This document shows positions 25,535 through 36,763 of a DNA stretch of 64,000 nt, piece by piece. The stretch covers positions 1-64,000 of the forward strand of contig NZ_LZTB01000008.1 in NCBI RefSeq assembly GCF_001665685.1, in the 5' to 3' direction. The notes beneath the pieces are model-generated. The model saw only the letters and a program-made list of their open reading frames with translations. It ran no database searches and was not told where the DNA came from. The position numbers were made by a program, and so were the translations under genes. The stretch's first letter is position 1; each line of letters begins with the position of its first letter. The stretch comes from Mycobacterium sp. 852013-50091_SCH5140682 (GTDB lineage: Bacteria > Actinomycetota > Actinomycetes > Mycobacteriales > Mycobacteriaceae).

Positions 25535-28500
25535 GTCTGCGCAATCGCGGTACGCGACCGGAATACCACGGTCGACGCGGCGACGAAGGCCACCGAGATC
25601 AGCGCCAGCAACTGCACCCACGGAGAATGCCCGACATACCCGTCGACCGAGCGCCACGGGTGCTGTGACAGCGCTGCCCCGGCGAGTATCAACCCGCCGA
25701 CTGACAGGCCGAGGGTGATTCTGTCGCACCAGGATTCACGGTTACGTAACCAATAGCGCACCGCCAGGGCGGCAGCGACGACAAGCGCTCCCGGCACCCC
25801 GGAGATGGCCGCGCCGACCGCGAGCACACCCACGCTCGTCAGCACCGGACCGGGCCGCCACGGCCGGCTCGGCGCCAACTTCGCCGACGCGCGCCGTGCC
25901 GGCAGTAGCGCCAGCAGAGCCAAGATCGGCAGCAGCGCGAGCCCGCCGATCAGCCCGGCGCGGTAGGGCCGGTTGGAGTCGAACGACAACGTCAGCGTGC
26001 CGGAAGTTCCTGCCGGGACCACCCAGCCCTGCTGCCAACCGTTGACGGTCACCGGTTCGAGCTGGGTCCCCGCCGCGTCACGAGCGATCCAGCCGGGGTT
26101 GATGCTCTCGGGCACCACCAGGATCCGGGAGGTCGGCGCGGGCGCCACCCGCACCTCGCGACGATCCGGTCCCCACTCCGGTGTCTCGGCGAGACTCGTT
26201 GTCGCCGTGGGTAGTTGGTCCTTGGGCGTGGACAGGGCGATCCCGTCGACGACGAACGCGGCCCCCGGGCTGACGAGCAACTCCTGCTGACCGGCAGGCA
26301 GCGATATCGGGTCGGTGCGGCACGGCTGGGCCGGGATCGGGTCGCCGTCGAGCAGCGCCGCGACCGTGGTGCGGACCGAGGTCTGGATGAACTGCCCTGC
26401 CACGCCGATGATCGGGCCCTGCCCGCAGGGCAGCGATACGACGCGGGCGCGGTTGGCGGCGGCATCGGCCGCGCCGATCGGCCGGCCATGCATATCGAAC
26501 ACCGAAATATCGGCCAGCCCAGGCGGTTTGAGCTGATCGAAACCGAGCGACGTGCGGTCGATGATGTCGTTCCACGCCAGCAGCGAGACGGTGATGGTGT
26601 CCGTCACCCGCGGTTTGAGTTTGAGCGTCTGCGGTTCAAACGTGCCCGGCATCTCGTGCACCTGCGGACCGTCGCCCAGGTCGATCGATACGAGCGTCGG
26701 GTGCGCGGGCGGCTCGGCCTCACCAGGATTGATCCGCAGCGCGCCCACTTCGGTCGGGGTGGGCAGCTTGAGGGTCAGCGTAGGCGGCGATTTGAACTGG
26801 ACCACCCGTTGCGGAGCCGTCCACGACGTGCGGGGATCGCCGTCGGTGGCCGCGAATGACGAGCCGAGCACGTCGATCGGGTCGGCGTCGCCGAACGCCC
26901 GGGTGGTGCCCGGTTGCGCCGCCAGATCGGCCAGCTTGGGTCCTTGGCGGGCCCGCACCCACACCGTCGGGCGTACCTCCGTGGGCTCCGGAACGGTCAG
27001 GGTACGGCTGAGGTTGACCGGCTCCTCGGAGGCCAGCGCCATCGCCGCCGCGCATCGCACCCCGACGGGGCTTTCCGCGCACCCGGGCCGGCCCAGCAGC
27101 TCGGTGCCCAGATCCCATTGCGCGACAGGTGAACCCGCGGGCGGACCGGGAACCTCGACGGTGTGGCGCAGGTTGATGGGATGGGCGTAGCCCGATGCGT
27201 CGTACTGGGTGACGGCCAGGTCGGTGATGCCGAACTGCACGCCGGGAGAGCCGTCGTTGGTGGCCACCGCGGTGACCCGCACCCACGGCGATTCCCCGAC
27301 CGGCAGCGGGATGGTCAGCGGCTTACCCGCGGTCTCGAACCGCAGCGTGCTGGTGCCCGTGGCGGTGGCCACCTCGATGCGGCGGACCTGCGCGCCGACG
27401 GCGGTGGCGCTGGGGGTGATGGTCAGGGTGGCGTTGGTGATCGGATGGTCGAAGTCGATCTGCAGCCACTGGCCGACCGCGGCCTGCAAGGCGTTGGACA
27501 CCCAAGCGGTCGACGGGTCGGCATCGATGGCCGCGGCAGGTCCCGTCGCGGGCGCGACGTTGGGCAGCGCCGTCGAATCCGCCGCTGAGCTCGACACCGT
27601 CACACGTCCGCCGCCCCAACGGCCGTACACCGGGTCAACCCCGCGGGACGGGTAATCCGGCACCCGGTTGTAGGTGTGCCGCGGATCGTCAGGCGTACGG
27701 ACCGCCGACGCATGGTCGTCGACCCGGCCGTAGTCGATCTCGCGGGCCTGCGGGGTGTCGGTCACGACCACGCCGTGGCCGCCCACGGTGATGGGTAGTC
27801 CGGCACGCTGCGCATCGGCGGTCAGCAGCATCGGACCCAGCGGCGGCAGGCCGGACAGGCGGCGGCGTTCATCGAGCCGCAGCAGCGCCTCGGGTGCGCC
27901 GTCCACGCGGGCCATGGAGTCGGGGTCGACCAGATACGGTTCGCCCGCCGATGCGGCACCGTCGACCCGGTAGATCTGCACCGCCGGATAGCGCGGCCGC
28001 AACCCGCTGTCGGCGATGAACCCCTCCAACGTGCCCGGTCCGACCGGGTCGCCGAACTCGGCCACTTTCGACAAACCGGGCGAGCCTTCTATCGAACGGT
28101 GCACCAGCACCGGACGGGCCGACCGCGAGGTGTCCGGGTCCAGATCGTTACGCACCACGACATACGAAATGCCTTGCCGGGCAAGGGTATCGGCGAGCCC
28201 CGCGGACGGTCGGCCTGCGGCGAACAAGCGCTGCACCGAATCGAGCGCGCGAATGGTCTCCGGCGGGGTCAGCGGGATCGAGTCACGCACACCCCACGGG
28301 CTGCTGCCCAGCACCTGCAGCGGTTCGTCGTGGCTGGTGCCCCACACCTGAGTGGCGAACGGGGCACCCGGCGCCACCAGCACGCGGCCGCGCTCGGTGT
28401 TGTGCTCGTCGAGCCAGTCGGCGGCATCGTGCCAGTACTGCGGGATCGCGCTGAACGTGCCCGGCGGTGCGATGCGGCCGGTCCAGGCGATCGCCGTGCC

Positions 28501-29754
28501 CGCGGCGAGCGCCGCCAGCACCACGATGCTCACCGCGACCCGCCGATCCCGCTCCGGATGGGCATACGCGCTCACCCACACCGGCCGCGGAACCGTGCCC
28601 GGCAACGGAACGCGGCCCAGCAGGTGGGCCAGGCCAAGAGCCAGTGGCAGCCGGATCACGGGTTCGAGTTTGTGCAGGTTGCGCAACGGGGTGCCGGTGC
28701 CGTCGAGGAACGCCTGCACCTGATGCGCTATGGGGGAGCCCAGACCGCCGGAGTAGCCGAGGCCGAGCAGCACGATGCCGATCAGCAGCATGGTGATCAG
28801 CCGGCCGCGGGCGGGCATCGAACGCAACGCCAGCCCGGCCAGGCCCGCAGCGGCCACCAGCGTGGTGGCCAGCACCGCGACCGTGCTGGTCACCAGCGAT
28901 GCGGCGGCGGTCGCGTTGGGCGCGACGAACGGTGTCCAACTGTCGGTGCCGCGCAGCATCTCGGTCAGCGAGGTCCACTGCGTGGTGACGCCGGAGGATT
29001 CGATGAAGTCGAGGAACGGCGGGCTGATCCGGCCGAGCATCACCAACGCGATCACCCACCAGGTGACGGCCAGCGCCGTGCAGCCGAACCACCATGCGGT
29101 GAACTGCAGCCACAGCTTGTTCGGTCGGTGACACGCCCACCAGATGAGCGCGGCCAGGCACCCGGTCAGCGTCGCGACGGCGTTGACTGCGCCCATGAAG
29201 GCGACCGCTCCGGCGGAGCGGGCCGCCATCAGCCGGACGTTGTGCTGCCCTCGTAGCGCGAGGATCACCGGCAGCAACACCCACGGAGCCAGCATCATCG
29301 GCAGCGTTTCCGACGAGATCGCGCCCAGCGTGGTCAGCACCCGCGGGCACAGCGCGAACGCGATCGCCCCGAGCACCCGCGAGCTGGTGCTGCCGATCCC
29401 GAGGACCTCGGCGACCCGCAGGACTCCCCAGAACCCGACGACCAGCAACAGCGCCCACCACAACCGCTGGGTGACCCAGCCGGGGACTCCGAGTTCATGG
29501 CCGATGAGGAAGAAGGTGCCGTGCGGGAACAGATAGCCGTACGCCTGGTTCTGCGCCTGCCCGAACGGCAGATCACTGTTCCACAGGTTGAACGCGCGGG
29601 TCAGGAACCGCAGCGGGTTGGCCGTCAGGTCGAGCTTGGTGTCAGGGGAGATCTGTCCAGGTGACTGGGCGAAGCTCAGGACCAGAGCGGCCGTGGTGAC
29701 CAGCCATAACCAGCGCCGGGACAGCGGCGCGGCGGGACTACGTTCGGCGTGCAG
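25468..29754 (-). CDS. aftD: Arabinofuranosyltransferase AftD
   Basis: The very large membrane GT-C enzyme (about 1,430 residues) adds alpha-1,3 arabinofuranose branches to arabinogalactan and lipoarabinomannan from decaprenyl-phospho-arabinose. The N-terminal third has many membrane helices. The rest is a periplasmic region with carbohydrate-binding-like domains, and a few helices close the C terminus. The first standard start in frame, TTG 29463, removes the conserved [16 protein letters not shown] region. The frame is open further, so a CTG near 29754 is used here provisionally. The 3' end overlaps the convergent R2lox gene by 67 bp. Confidence 0.9.
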   Translation of the reverse strand: MHAERSPAAPLSRRWLWLVTTAALVLSFAQSPGQISPDTKLDLTANPLRFLTRAFNLWNSDLPFGQAQNQAYGYLFPHGTFFLIGHELGVPGWVTQRLWWALLLVVGFWGVLRVAEVLGIGSTSSRVLGAIAFALCPRVLTTLGAISSETLPMMLAPWVLLPVILALRGQHNVRLMAARSAGAVAFMGAVNAVATLTGCLAALIWWACHRPNKLWLQFTAWWFGCTALAVTWWVIALVMLGRISPPFLDFIESSGVTTQWTSLTEMLRGTDSWTPFVAPNATAAASLVTSTVAVLATTLVAAAGLAGLALRSMPARGRLITMLLIGIVLLGLGYSGGLGSPIAHQVQAFLDGTGTPLRNLHKLEPVIRLPLALGLAHLLGRVPLPGTVPRPVWVSAYAHPERDRRVAVSIVVLAALAAGTAIAWTGRIAPPGTFSAIPQYWHDAADWLDEHNTERGRVLVAPGAPFATQVWGTSHDEPLQVLGSSPWGVRDSIPLTPPETIRALDSVQRLFAAGRPSAGLADTLARQGISYVVVRNDLDPDTSRSARPVLVHRSIEGSPGLSKVAEFGDPVGPGTLEGFIADSGLRPRYPAVQIYRVDGAASAGEPYLVDPDSMARVDGAPEALLRLDERRRLSGLPPLGPMLLTADAQRAGLPITVGGHGVVVTDTPQAREIDYGRVDDHASAVRTPDDPRHTYNRVPDYPSRGVDPVYGRWGGGRVTVSSSAADSTALPNVAPATGPAAAIDADPSTAWVSNALQAAVGQWLQIDFDHPITNATLTITPSATAVGAQVRRIEVATATGTSTLRFETAGKPLTIPLPVGESPWVRVTAVATNDGSPGVQFGITDLAVTQYDASGYAHPINLRHTVEVPGPPAGSPVAQWDLGTELLGRPGCAESPVGVRCAAAMALASEEPVNLSRTLTVPEPTEVRPTVWVRARQGPKLADLAAQPGTTRAFGDADPIDVLGSSFAATDGDPRTSWTAPQRVVQFKSPPTLTLKLPTPTEVGALRINPGEAEPPAHPTLVSIDLGDGPQVHEMPGTFEPQTLKLKPRVTDTITVSLLAWNDIIDRTSLGFDQLKPPGLADISVFDMHGRPIGAADAAANRARVVSLPCGQGPIIGVAGQFIQTSVRTTVAALLDGDPIPAQPCRTDPISLPAGQQELLVSPGAAFVVDGIALSTPKDQLPTATTSLAETPEWGPDRREVRVAPAPTSRILVVPESINPGWIARDAAGTQLEPVTVNGWQQGWVVPAGTSGTLTLSFDSNRPYRAGLIGGLALLPILALLALLPARRASAKLAPSRPWRPGPVLTSVGVLAVGAAISGVPGALVVAAALAVRYWLRNRESWCDRITLGLSVGGLILAGAALSQHPWRSVDGYVGHSPWVQLLALISVAFVAASTVVFRSRTAIAQTQAEVSAAASSSAKVSSNVSGE

Positions 29755-29771
29755 GAGCGGAGCGACCGAGT

Positions 29772-29945
29772 TTAAGTACGGTCGCCGTACTCGACCCGGT
29801 TGAGCACCGACGACGCCGGATCACCCGCCTGCAGCGGCGGCTTCGTGTCCTGTTGCACCATCAACGTCACACCGAAGACGGCGGCCGCGCCCAGCAAAAG
29901 ACCGACAACAACGCTGGCGGCAGACGGGACGACGAACCGATTCAC
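29772..29945 (-). CDS. Small secreted/membrane protein (Rv0236A-like)
   Basis: The 57-residue protein starts at GTG 29945 (MNRFVVPSAASVVVGLLLGA) with a single hydrophobic segment at about residues 9-30 and an outward C-terminal tail, DPASSVLNRVEYGDRT. Length and position are the same as the small protein Rv0236A beside aftD in M. tuberculosis. Its TAA (29772-29774) is close to the likely aftD start, so the two are probably translated from one message. It may assist AftD in the membrane. That role is inferred from linkage. Confidence 0.8.
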   Translation of the reverse strand: MNRFVVPSAASVVVGLLLGAAAVFGVTLMVQQDTKPPLQAGDPASSVLNRVEYGDRT

Positions 29946-29991
29946 CCGGCCAACCTAGCACGCGCCGGCCTCGGCGCCCGATCGCGCGACG

Positions 29992-31761
29992 TCACACTAG
30001 GTAGTACAGCTTCGGATCGGCGCTGGGATCTTCCTCGGCTGCCTCGGCGGTGAGGCGGGCTTGCGCGTACCGCACGGCCCGCAGCGTCGCGGAGAACTCG
30101 ACCTCTTCTTCGGGGAACACCTGCTCGGCAGGGAACCAGCTGGACAGACCGACGTTGGTCAGTGCGGTCAGCGTGTCGGGCCGCACGCCGGCCAGCAGGA
30201 CGATGGCGCCGTGGTCTTCCCTCAGGAAGTGTTCGAGCCGCTCGATGCACACAGCGTCGGGGTGGCGCACCCGCTTGAGCCGCAACACCACGAACTTGAC
30301 CTCGCCGGCCCGGATACGTTCGCGCAGGGCGTCGAAGTAGCGGTCGAGTTCCGGGGCGGCTCCGAAGAACAGTTCGCCTTCGAGGTCGTAGATCACGATC
30401 GACGGGTCGACGGGATCGTCGGGAACCCGCTCGCGGACCACGCGCTCGGGGGTCACGGTCAGCTCGGCGGCCTTGAGTTTGGCCGCTCGCGGCACGAACA
30501 GCAGGATCGACAGCGCGATCCCGAGCAGCACCGCCTTGTCGAGGTCGACGAGCACCCCGGTCAGCGCCGTCACGATCACCAGGCCCGCGTCGTAACGCGA
30601 CGTCTTCACCGTGGTGATCAGCCGCCGAAAGTCGACCAGCCGCGCCGCGGTGACCAGCAGCAGCCCGGCCAGCGCGGCCTGCGGGATGTAGTGCAGCAGG
30701 GGAGCGAACAGCAGCAGGGCCACCGCAACGGCGGCAGCGGCGAGGATGCCGGAGAACCGGGTGGCCGCACCCGCCTGATAGTTGATCGCCGAGCGGGACA
30801 GCGACCCCGAGCCGGGCAGGCTCTGGAAGAATCCGCCGGTCAGGTTGGCCAGTCCCTCGGCCAGGATCTGGCGGTTGTAGTCGATCTTCTGCTGGGTCTG
30901 GTGCGCGATGGCCTTGGCGATCGACAGCGCCTCGATCAGGCCGATGAAGGCGATGGCCAGCGCGCCCTGCGACAACTGGCCGAGCGAGTGCAGGTCGACG
31001 GTGGGTATGTGGAAACCGGGCAGGCTCTGCGGCACCTTGGCCGCCAGGTTCACCGCGGTCTTGCCGTCGGCACCCGGTGTCGACCACCCGGCCAGGAAGG
31101 CGATCACCCCGGCCACGATCAGCACGGTCAGCAGATCAACCTGCGGCAGCCCATAGCGCTTGACCAGCCGGCGCAGCAGTACGGCGATCACGACCGCCGA
31201 GACGCTGAGGAACACGGCCTTCGGGTTGATCTTGTCGCCGTGGAACACCGTGAGATACACGTTGGTCAAGATCGGGGTGTGGGCGTCGCCCTTGCTCTTC
31301 ACACCCAGCGCATTGCCGATCTGGCCGAGGGCGAGGATCAGTGCCGCCGCCGCCATGAAGCCGATGATCACCGACTCGGAGATGTAGCGCGTGAGGTCAC
31401 CCAGCTTGAGCACCGCGATGAGGATCTGGATGGCGCCGACGAGGATGCCCAGCAGGAACAGCGCCTCGAAGAGCACCGTGCGGTTCTCCGGGTCGATGAA
31501 CGCCAGCGAGCTGAACACCAGCAGTGAGATGGCGCTGGTCGGTCCGTTGATGAGGTGCGAGGACGACCCGAACACCGAGGCGACGGCGGTGACGACGATC
31601 GCCGAATACACGCCGTATTTGGGGTCGACCCCGGCGATCAGCGCATAGGCGATGCCCTGTGGCAGCGCGACGGCGGCCACGGTGAGTCCGGCGATGAGGT
31701 CGCGACGGCCCGTCAGGGCGAGCGAAGCGACGGCGGGAATCCTGGGCCAGGTGTAGCTCAT
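29992..31761 (-). CDS. SulP family anion transporter with STAS domain
   Basis: The 589-residue protein belongs to the SLC26/SulP family, with about 12-14 membrane helices, GLTVAAVALPQGIAYALIAG in the first helix, the family motif GSGSLSRSAINYQAGA, and a cytoplasmic STAS domain from about residue 455 (SIVIYDLEGELFFGAAPELD). It probably transports sulfate, bicarbonate or another anion. Its ATG (31759-31761) shares an A with the stop of the sulfate-binding protein gene (TGATG), so the two form a coupled pair. Confidence 0.88.
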   Translation of the reverse strand: MSYTWPRIPAVASLALTGRRDLIAGLTVAAVALPQGIAYALIAGVDPKYGVYSAIVVTAVASVFGSSSHLINGPTSAISLLVFSSLAFIDPENRTVLFEALFLLGILVGAIQILIAVLKLGDLTRYISESVIIGFMAAAALILALGQIGNALGVKSKGDAHTPILTNVYLTVFHGDKINPKAVFLSVSAVVIAVLLRRLVKRYGLPQVDLLTVLIVAGVIAFLAGWSTPGADGKTAVNLAAKVPQSLPGFHIPTVDLHSLGQLSQGALAIAFIGLIEALSIAKAIAHQTQQKIDYNRQILAEGLANLTGGFFQSLPGSGSLSRSAINYQAGAATRFSGILAAAAVAVALLLFAPLLHYIPQAALAGLLLVTAARLVDFRRLITTVKTSRYDAGLVIVTALTGVLVDLDKAVLLGIALSILLFVPRAAKLKAAELTVTPERVVRERVPDDPVDPSIVIYDLEGELFFGAAPELDRYFDALRERIRAGEVKFVVLRLKRVRHPDAVCIERLEHFLREDHGAIVLLAGVRPDTLTALTNVGLSSWFPAEQVFPEEEVEFSATLRAVRYAQARLTAEAAEEDPSADPKLYYLV

Positions 31762-32813
31762 CAGGACGCCGCCTTGGCCAGAGATGCGATGTTGTCGTAG
31801 ATCCCGTTGTCGCCGTAGAACTTCTGCCGGGCGTCGTTCCAGTCCTTGGCGATCGCGGTGATCGGGAACAGCGAGATGGCAGGCAGCGTGTCGGCATGCT
31901 TGGCCAGCACGTCGGACAGCACCGGGCGATACCCGTACTGCGCGAACAACTCCTGCGCGGGCGGCGTGAACAGATATTGCAGATAGGCCTTGGCGGCGGC
32001 CGCGGTCTTGGCGTTCGTGTCGTTGGCGTCCACCCACGCCACGGCGGGCTCGGCCTTGATGCTCACCGGCGGGTACACCACCTCGAATTCGTCCTTGTTG
32101 GCCGCGACTTCGCGCAGTGCCTCGTTCTCCCACGTCAGGTGCACGTCGCCGATCTTCTGGTCGGCGAAGCTGGTGGCCGACGTGCGGGCGCCGGCGTCGA
32201 ACACCGCGACGTGGCGGTACAGCTGGCGCAGGTAGTCCTGCGCCTGTTCCGGGGTGCCGTTGCGGGTGGTCACCGAACCCCAGGCGGCCAGGAAGCTCAG
32301 CTGACCGTTACCGGATGTCTTCGGATTCGGGGTCACCACCGAGACGCCGTCGTGCACCAGGTCGGGCCAGTCGTGAATGCCCTTCGGGTTGCCCTTGTGC
32401 ACGACGAACACCACCGTCGACGTGTACGGCACCGAGTTATTGGGCAGGCGTTTCTGCCAGTCGTCGGCGATCAGCCCGCGCTTGCGCAGGGAGTCGACGT
32501 CGCTGATGAGCGCCAGGGACACCACATTGGCCGGTTCGGTGCCGTCGATGACGTTGCGGGCCTGCCTGCCCGAGCCGCCGTGAGACTGCTTGATGTCGAG
32601 TGTGATCCCGCTCTGGGTGCGGTACTGCGCGACGAACGCCTTGTCGAGCGCGGCATAGACCTCACGCGTCGGGTCGTAGGAGACGTTGAGGATCTGGTTG
32701 GGCGTGTGGTCGGGCAGGTTCTTGACCGTGACCAGGATCGCGGCCAGTGCGACCGCGACCACCCCGACGACGCTGAGCCACGGTCGCGCCGGCGGCGCTG
32801 ACGTTTCTGCCAT
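31761..32813 (-). CDS. Sulfate-binding protein (Sbp/CysP-like)
   Basis: The 350-residue extracytoplasmic solute-binding protein has an uncleaved or weakly cleaved N-terminal hydrophobic segment (about 13-32) and the sulfate-binding family signature: [52 protein letters not shown] and [11 protein letters not shown]. Such proteins normally feed the CysTWA ABC transporter. No ABC genes are in this window. Instead a SulP carrier follows directly with a TGATG overlap, suggesting a binding protein that works with SulP or with a remote ABC system. Confidence 0.88.
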   Translation of the reverse strand: MAETSAPPARPWLSVVGVVAVALAAILVTVKNLPDHTPNQILNVSYDPTREVYAALDKAFVAQYRTQSGITLDIKQSHGGSGRQARNVIDGTEPANVVSLALISDVDSLRKRGLIADDWQKRLPNNSVPYTSTVVFVVHKGNPKGIHDWPDLVHDGVSVVTPNPKTSGNGQLSFLAAWGSVTTRNGTPEQAQDYLRQLYRHVAVFDAGARTSATSFADQKIGDVHLTWENEALREVAANKDEFEVVYPPVSIKAEPAVAWVDANDTNAKTAAAAKAYLQYLFTPPAQELFAQYGYRPVLSDVLAKHADTLPAISLFPITAIAKDWNDARQKFYGDNGIYDNIASLAKAAS

Positions 32814-32991
32814 GGGCAACCCTTCGTCCGGCGTTTGCTGTGGATGCTGATAGCGGACAGACGCTAGTGATTCACCAGCCGGAAGGCAGTATCGAAAATC
32901 TGACTGATTATTAACTCGCCGGGTACGGCGGGCGGTCGGCCCCGAGACCGAGGTCCGTTCGCGGCCGCCGCTGTGACTACTCTCAGAACAC

Positions 32992-34128
32992 ATGCCCCGC
33001 GTTCTGAGTGTGCTCGTCGCGCTGTCCGGACTGTTGCTGGCGTGTTCGCCGTCCACCCAGTCGCCGTCGGATCACCAACAGTTGAGCAGCAGCAAGCCGC
33101 TGCCCAAAGCGCCCGTCGCACAGAGCTGCGACCTGACCGCGCTGCCCACGCGAGACAAGCTGGCGCAGTTGCTCACCGTCGGCGTGACCGACGGTGACGA
33201 CGCGCGCAAGGTCGTCAGTGAACAGCACGTCGGCGGCATCATGATCGGCAGCTGGACCGACCTGTCCATGTTGTCCGACGGCTCGCTGAAGGAGATCGCC
33301 GACGCGGCAGGCCCGTTGCCGCTCGCGGTCAGCGTCGACGAGGAAGGCGGCCGGGTGTCGCGCCTGGCGTCGATCATCGGCAAGCAGCCGTCGCCACGGG
33401 TGCTGGCCCAGACCAACACCGCCGACGAGGTGTACGGCATCGCGCTCGAGCGCGGAAAGAAGATGCATGACCTGGGCATCACCGTGGACTTCGCCCCCGT
33501 CGTCGACGTCACCGACGCCCCGGACGACACGGTCATCGGGGACCGGTCCTTCGGCGACGACCCGGCCAAGGTCACCGAATACGCCGGGGCCTACGCGCGT
33601 GGCCTGCGCGACGCCGGAATCCTGCCGGTACTCAAGCACTTTCCCGGCCACGGCCACGGATCCGGTGACTCACACACCAATTCGGTGACCACACCCCCGC
33701 TGGCCGACCTGCAGACCAACGATCTGGTGCCCTACCGCACGCTGACCACCGCGGCCCCGGTCGCCGTCATGGTCGGGCACCTGGAGGTTCCCGGCCTCAC
33801 CGGCAGCGACCCGGCCAGCCTCAGCGCGCCGGCCTACGAACTGCTGCGGTCCGGCAATTACGGCGGACCGCCGTTCAACGGGCTGGTCTACACCGATGAC
33901 CTGTCCAGCATGGCCGCGATCAACGAACGCTACGGCGTGTCCACCGCGGTACTCAAGGCCCTGCAGGCCGGCGCCGACAACGCACTGTGGATCACCACCA
34001 AGGAGGTGCCCGCGGTGCTGGACGGACTCGAAAAGGCTGTGGCGGCAGGCGAACTGTCGATGGACAGCATCAACGCGTCGCTGCAGCGGAACTCTGCGAT
34101 CAAGGGCCCGGTGCGCTGCGGGGGCTGA
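32992..34128 (+). CDS. lpqI: Lipoprotein beta-N-acetylglucosaminidase LpqI
   Basis: The 378-residue GH3 (NagZ-like) hydrolase is exported as a lipoprotein. The signal ends in LLLAC with lipidated Cys18. The GH3 hallmark KHFPGHG is at 215-221 with HGSGDSH behind it, and the nucleophile region VYTDDLSSM is at about 299-306. It removes N-acetylglucosamine from muropeptides during cell-wall recycling. The position matches Rv0237. It diverges from the sulfate-binding protein gene over a 178-bp promoter region and ends two bases from the convergent decarboxylase stop. Confidence 0.92.
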   Translation: MPRVLSVLVALSGLLLACSPSTQSPSDHQQLSSSKPLPKAPVAQSCDLTALPTRDKLAQLLTVGVTDGDDARKVVSEQHVGGIMIGSWTDLSMLSDGSLKEIADAAGPLPLAVSVDEEGGRVSRLASIIGKQPSPRVLAQTNTADEVYGIALERGKKMHDLGITVDFAPVVDVTDAPDDTVIGDRSFGDDPAKVTEYAGAYARGLRDAGILPVLKHFPGHGHGSGDSHTNSVTTPPLADLQTNDLVPYRTLTTAAPVAVMVGHLEVPGLTGSDPASLSAPAYELLRSGNYGGPPFNGLVYTDDLSSMAAINERYGVSTAVLKALQAGADNALWITTKEVPAVLDGLEKAVAAGELSMDSINASLQRNSAIKGPVRCGG

Positions 34129-34130
34129 TC

Positions 34131-35582
34131 TCAGCGAACTACCGTGACAGCCCCGAGCTTCGGATCGGATGCGCTGATCGGGTTACCTGCCTCGCGCAGC
34201 GCGCGCAGCACGTCGATGACCTCGCCGGTGAGGCGTTCACCTGGCATGACCAGGGGGATGCCCGGCGGGTAGGGCGTAATCGCTTCCGCCGCAACCCGTC
34301 CGGTCGCCTCGGTGAGTGCGACCGTGTCGGTTTGGGCAAAGAACGCCTCGCGCGGGGTCAGCACCGTGGGGCCTCGCAGTGCGAGCAGATCCGTGGTCAA
34401 CGTGTCACCGTCGCTGACGGCGTCAGCTCGTCCGGACCAGTCGGCAACCTCGGCGAAACCGGTGACCAGCCGATCCATGTCGGTATCGGTATTGCCGATG
34501 GTCGAGATGCACAGGACGTGGCCGGGTCCGCTCAGCTCCGGCTGCACCCCGTGCAGGCTGTTGAGCCGGGCGACGATGTCGCGGGCGTCGGCGGCCAAAC
34601 CTGTTGTCCCGACGAGTAGTTTGGTCTCGTCGAGCTGACGAAAGCCGGTGCCTGCGCCGGCCGCATCCTCGGGGCGCAGCACGCGCAAGCCTGGTATCGC
34701 GGCCAACCGCGCGGCCGTGCGTCGAGCCCGGTCCAATGCGCTGTCCAACAGTTTGCGGCCGTCGATCATCATCTGCCGGCGGGCCAGATCGATCGAAGCC
34801 ATGATCGCGAAATGCGGGCTGGTGGTCTGGATGAGCTGCAGGGCCCGGCGCACCGTCGCCGGATCGATCGCGTCCGGATCGATGTGCAGGACCGCGGCTT
34901 GGCTGAGGCCCGAGAGCACCTTGTGCACCGACTGCACGGTGGCCGCCGCACCGGATTGCTCAGCGGGCACCGGCAATTCGGGATGGAAAGCGAAATGCGG
35001 GGAGTGCGCACCGTCGACCAGCAGCAGGGCGCCGAACCGCAGGCACAGCGCTGACAGCGCACTGATGTCCGCTGTGGTTCCGTAATAGGTGGGGTGCAGC
35101 ATCCACAGCGCCGACGCCCCGCTGGCGGCGAAGCCACGTTCGACCACGTCGGCGTCCAGGCCGTGCGCGATACCGAACTGGGTGTCCCACCGCGGTTCAA
35201 GCCACACAGGCAGCGCGCCGGTCTGCACCAGGCCGGCCAGGACGGACTTGTGTGCGTTGCGCTGCACCAGAACCGGCTCACCGGGACGCAGCGCCGACAG
35301 TGCCACCGCGATGTTGCCGCTCGTCGAGCCCTGCACCAGGATGAAGCTCTGCCCGACGCCCCACGCGTCGGCGACCAGCTGCTCGGCCGCCAGGATCGGT
35401 CCCTCCGGGCAGTGCAACGTGTCGGTGTCGGGCAGGTTGTTGAGGTCAAGGGCCGCAATGTTGTCCCGGAACCAGGGGTCGAGCGTGCGCCCACCTTTGT
35501 GGCCCGGGCTGTACAGCGGCGCCTGATCTCGTTCGACGAACCCTCGGATCGCCTCGAATAGCGGCGCGGCGGAATGATTCAC
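34131..35582 (-). CDS. Orn/Lys/Arg decarboxylase family PLP enzyme
   Basis: The 483-residue fold-type I PLP enzyme has the N-terminal APLYSPGHKGG signature, VDGAHSPHF (Asp that contacts the pyridine nitrogen) and SVHKVLSGLSQAA with the Schiff-base lysine. It lacks the wing domain of the large inducible E. coli enzymes and resembles the shorter Gram-positive type. It should decarboxylate a basic amino acid to a diamine. GTG 35582 overlaps the amidohydrolase stop (GTGA). It is the last gene of the five-gene amine operon. Confidence 0.85.
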   Translation of the reverse strand: MNHSAAPLFEAIRGFVERDQAPLYSPGHKGGRTLDPWFRDNIAALDLNNLPDTDTLHCPEGPILAAEQLVADAWGVGQSFILVQGSTSGNIAVALSALRPGEPVLVQRNAHKSVLAGLVQTGALPVWLEPRWDTQFGIAHGLDADVVERGFAASGASALWMLHPTYYGTTADISALSALCLRFGALLLVDGAHSPHFAFHPELPVPAEQSGAAATVQSVHKVLSGLSQAAVLHIDPDAIDPATVRRALQLIQTTSPHFAIMASIDLARRQMMIDGRKLLDSALDRARRTAARLAAIPGLRVLRPEDAAGAGTGFRQLDETKLLVGTTGLAADARDIVARLNSLHGVQPELSGPGHVLCISTIGNTDTDMDRLVTGFAEVADWSGRADAVSDGDTLTTDLLALRGPTVLTPREAFFAQTDTVALTEATGRVAAEAITPYPPGIPLVMPGERLTGEVIDVLRALREAGNPISASDPKLGAVTVVR

Positions 35583-36763
35583 AGCGAGTACACCCGGGTG
35601 GCGTTGTGTACCCCGATCATGTCGACGATTCTGATCGCATCGGCCTCGGCGCAGTCGCCCGACCGAATCCATTGGCCCAGAATCAATCCCATGGCACGGC
35701 GCCACAGCACCGAGCCAAGCAGGTGCAGCTCGGGCGGCCCGAAGGCGTCCGAGGAGAACAGTTGCTTGGCGAACGGGGCGGTTTCCATGGCCTCGGCGAC
35801 CAGACCGGTCGACCGTACGCCCAGATAGTTGATGCCAAGGCCCACATCGAAATTCACGTGGTCGAAGGCTTGTGCCAGGTAGCCGGACTGCCGGTGGAAC
35901 GGGTAGCAGTGCAGCAGTAGCACGGGAACCGGTGTCATTGCTCGCAACAGCGGCAGCAACAGCATCGGGTCGGTGCGATGCAGATCCAGGTCCCGGTCGC
36001 CGAAGCCGACGTGTACCTGGATGGGCAGCCCGTGCGCGGCGGCTTCGTGCACGCCGAACGCGATCAGCACCGGGCTGTCCACGCGTTGCGACGGCCGGGC
36101 CGCCAGTGCCCGTGCATGCTCGATCACCTGGGCGTCGTCGGGTCGCGACCAGTCGATGTCGAATCCGGTGCGGTAGGCCGCAATCGTCTTGGTGCCCACG
36201 GTATCCGGTGAGTCCGCGGCCGCCCGCAGTGCGGCGCGGAAGGCATCGGGAAACTCCTGCGCGGCGACGCCGGATTCGAGCAGATCCTCGGCAAGGCGTT
36301 CCAGGCGCAGGATCGACGACGACGGACTGCCGCTGAGTTCGGTGAGCCGCTCAGGAGTCGCGATGAGGTCTCCCTGGAACCCGGTGTCCACGACCCAGCG
36401 ATCGATACCGGCCAGGGGCAACATGTGTGCGGCCAGCTCGTCGGGGGTGAATTCGCAGCGCCGCTTCCAGTACTCGTCGGCATCCGCGTGCGCCGGCAGA
36501 CCCAGCACCGGAGCGCACCAACGCCGGATGGACAGGCCCAGCGGCGAGTCGAACTGCGTCATGAAATCCGGGATGGGATCGGTGGACCCCTCGTTGATCG
36601 ACGCCTCGAACCCGGCCCGGTCGACGGGCTTGTCGAAGCTGCCGTGCACATGGTGGTCGATCAACCGGACCGTGCGCAGGTGTTCGGCGAGCGCGTCGGG
36701 CACCTGCGCCTCGACCCCGTCGAACACGTTGACGATCGGGTTGGACAGTTCACCATCCGGCAT
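35579..36763 (-). CDS. Amidohydrolase 2 family protein (FluG N-domain-like)
   Basis: The 394-residue metal-dependent hydrolase has a TIM-barrel with IDHHVHG near the N terminus, QVHVGFGD in the middle, LLLHCYPFHRQ and a late LFSSDAFGPPE. FluG-type proteins fuse this domain to a glutamine-synthetase-like domain. Here the two activities are separate genes in one operon, which supports a joint function on gamma-glutamyl amides. ATG 36763 follows GGAGG and overlaps the aminotransferase 3' end by 14 bp. Confidence 0.82.
   Translation of the reverse strand: MPDGELSNPIVNVFDGVEAQVPDALAEHLRTVRLIDHHVHGSFDKPVDRAGFEASINEGSTDPIPDFMTQFDSPLGLSIRRWCAPVLGLPAHADADEYWKRRCEFTPDELAAHMLPLAGIDRWVVDTGFQGDLIATPERLTELSGSPSSSILRLERLAEDLLESGVAAQEFPDAFRAALRAAADSPDTVGTKTIAAYRTGFDIDWSRPDDAQVIEHARALAARPSQRVDSPVLIAFGVHEAAAHGLPIQVHVGFGDRDLDLHRTDPMLLLPLLRAMTPVPVLLLHCYPFHRQSGYLAQAFDHVNFDVGLGINYLGVRSTGLVAEAMETAPFAKQLFSSDAFGPPELHLLGSVLWRRAMGLILGQWIRSGDCAEADAIRIVDMIGVHNATRVYSL

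Noticed and set aside
28099..29256. Plus-strand frame of 385 codons within aftD
   Set aside because: It is antisense to conserved AftD sequence. The composition is that of a shadow frame.
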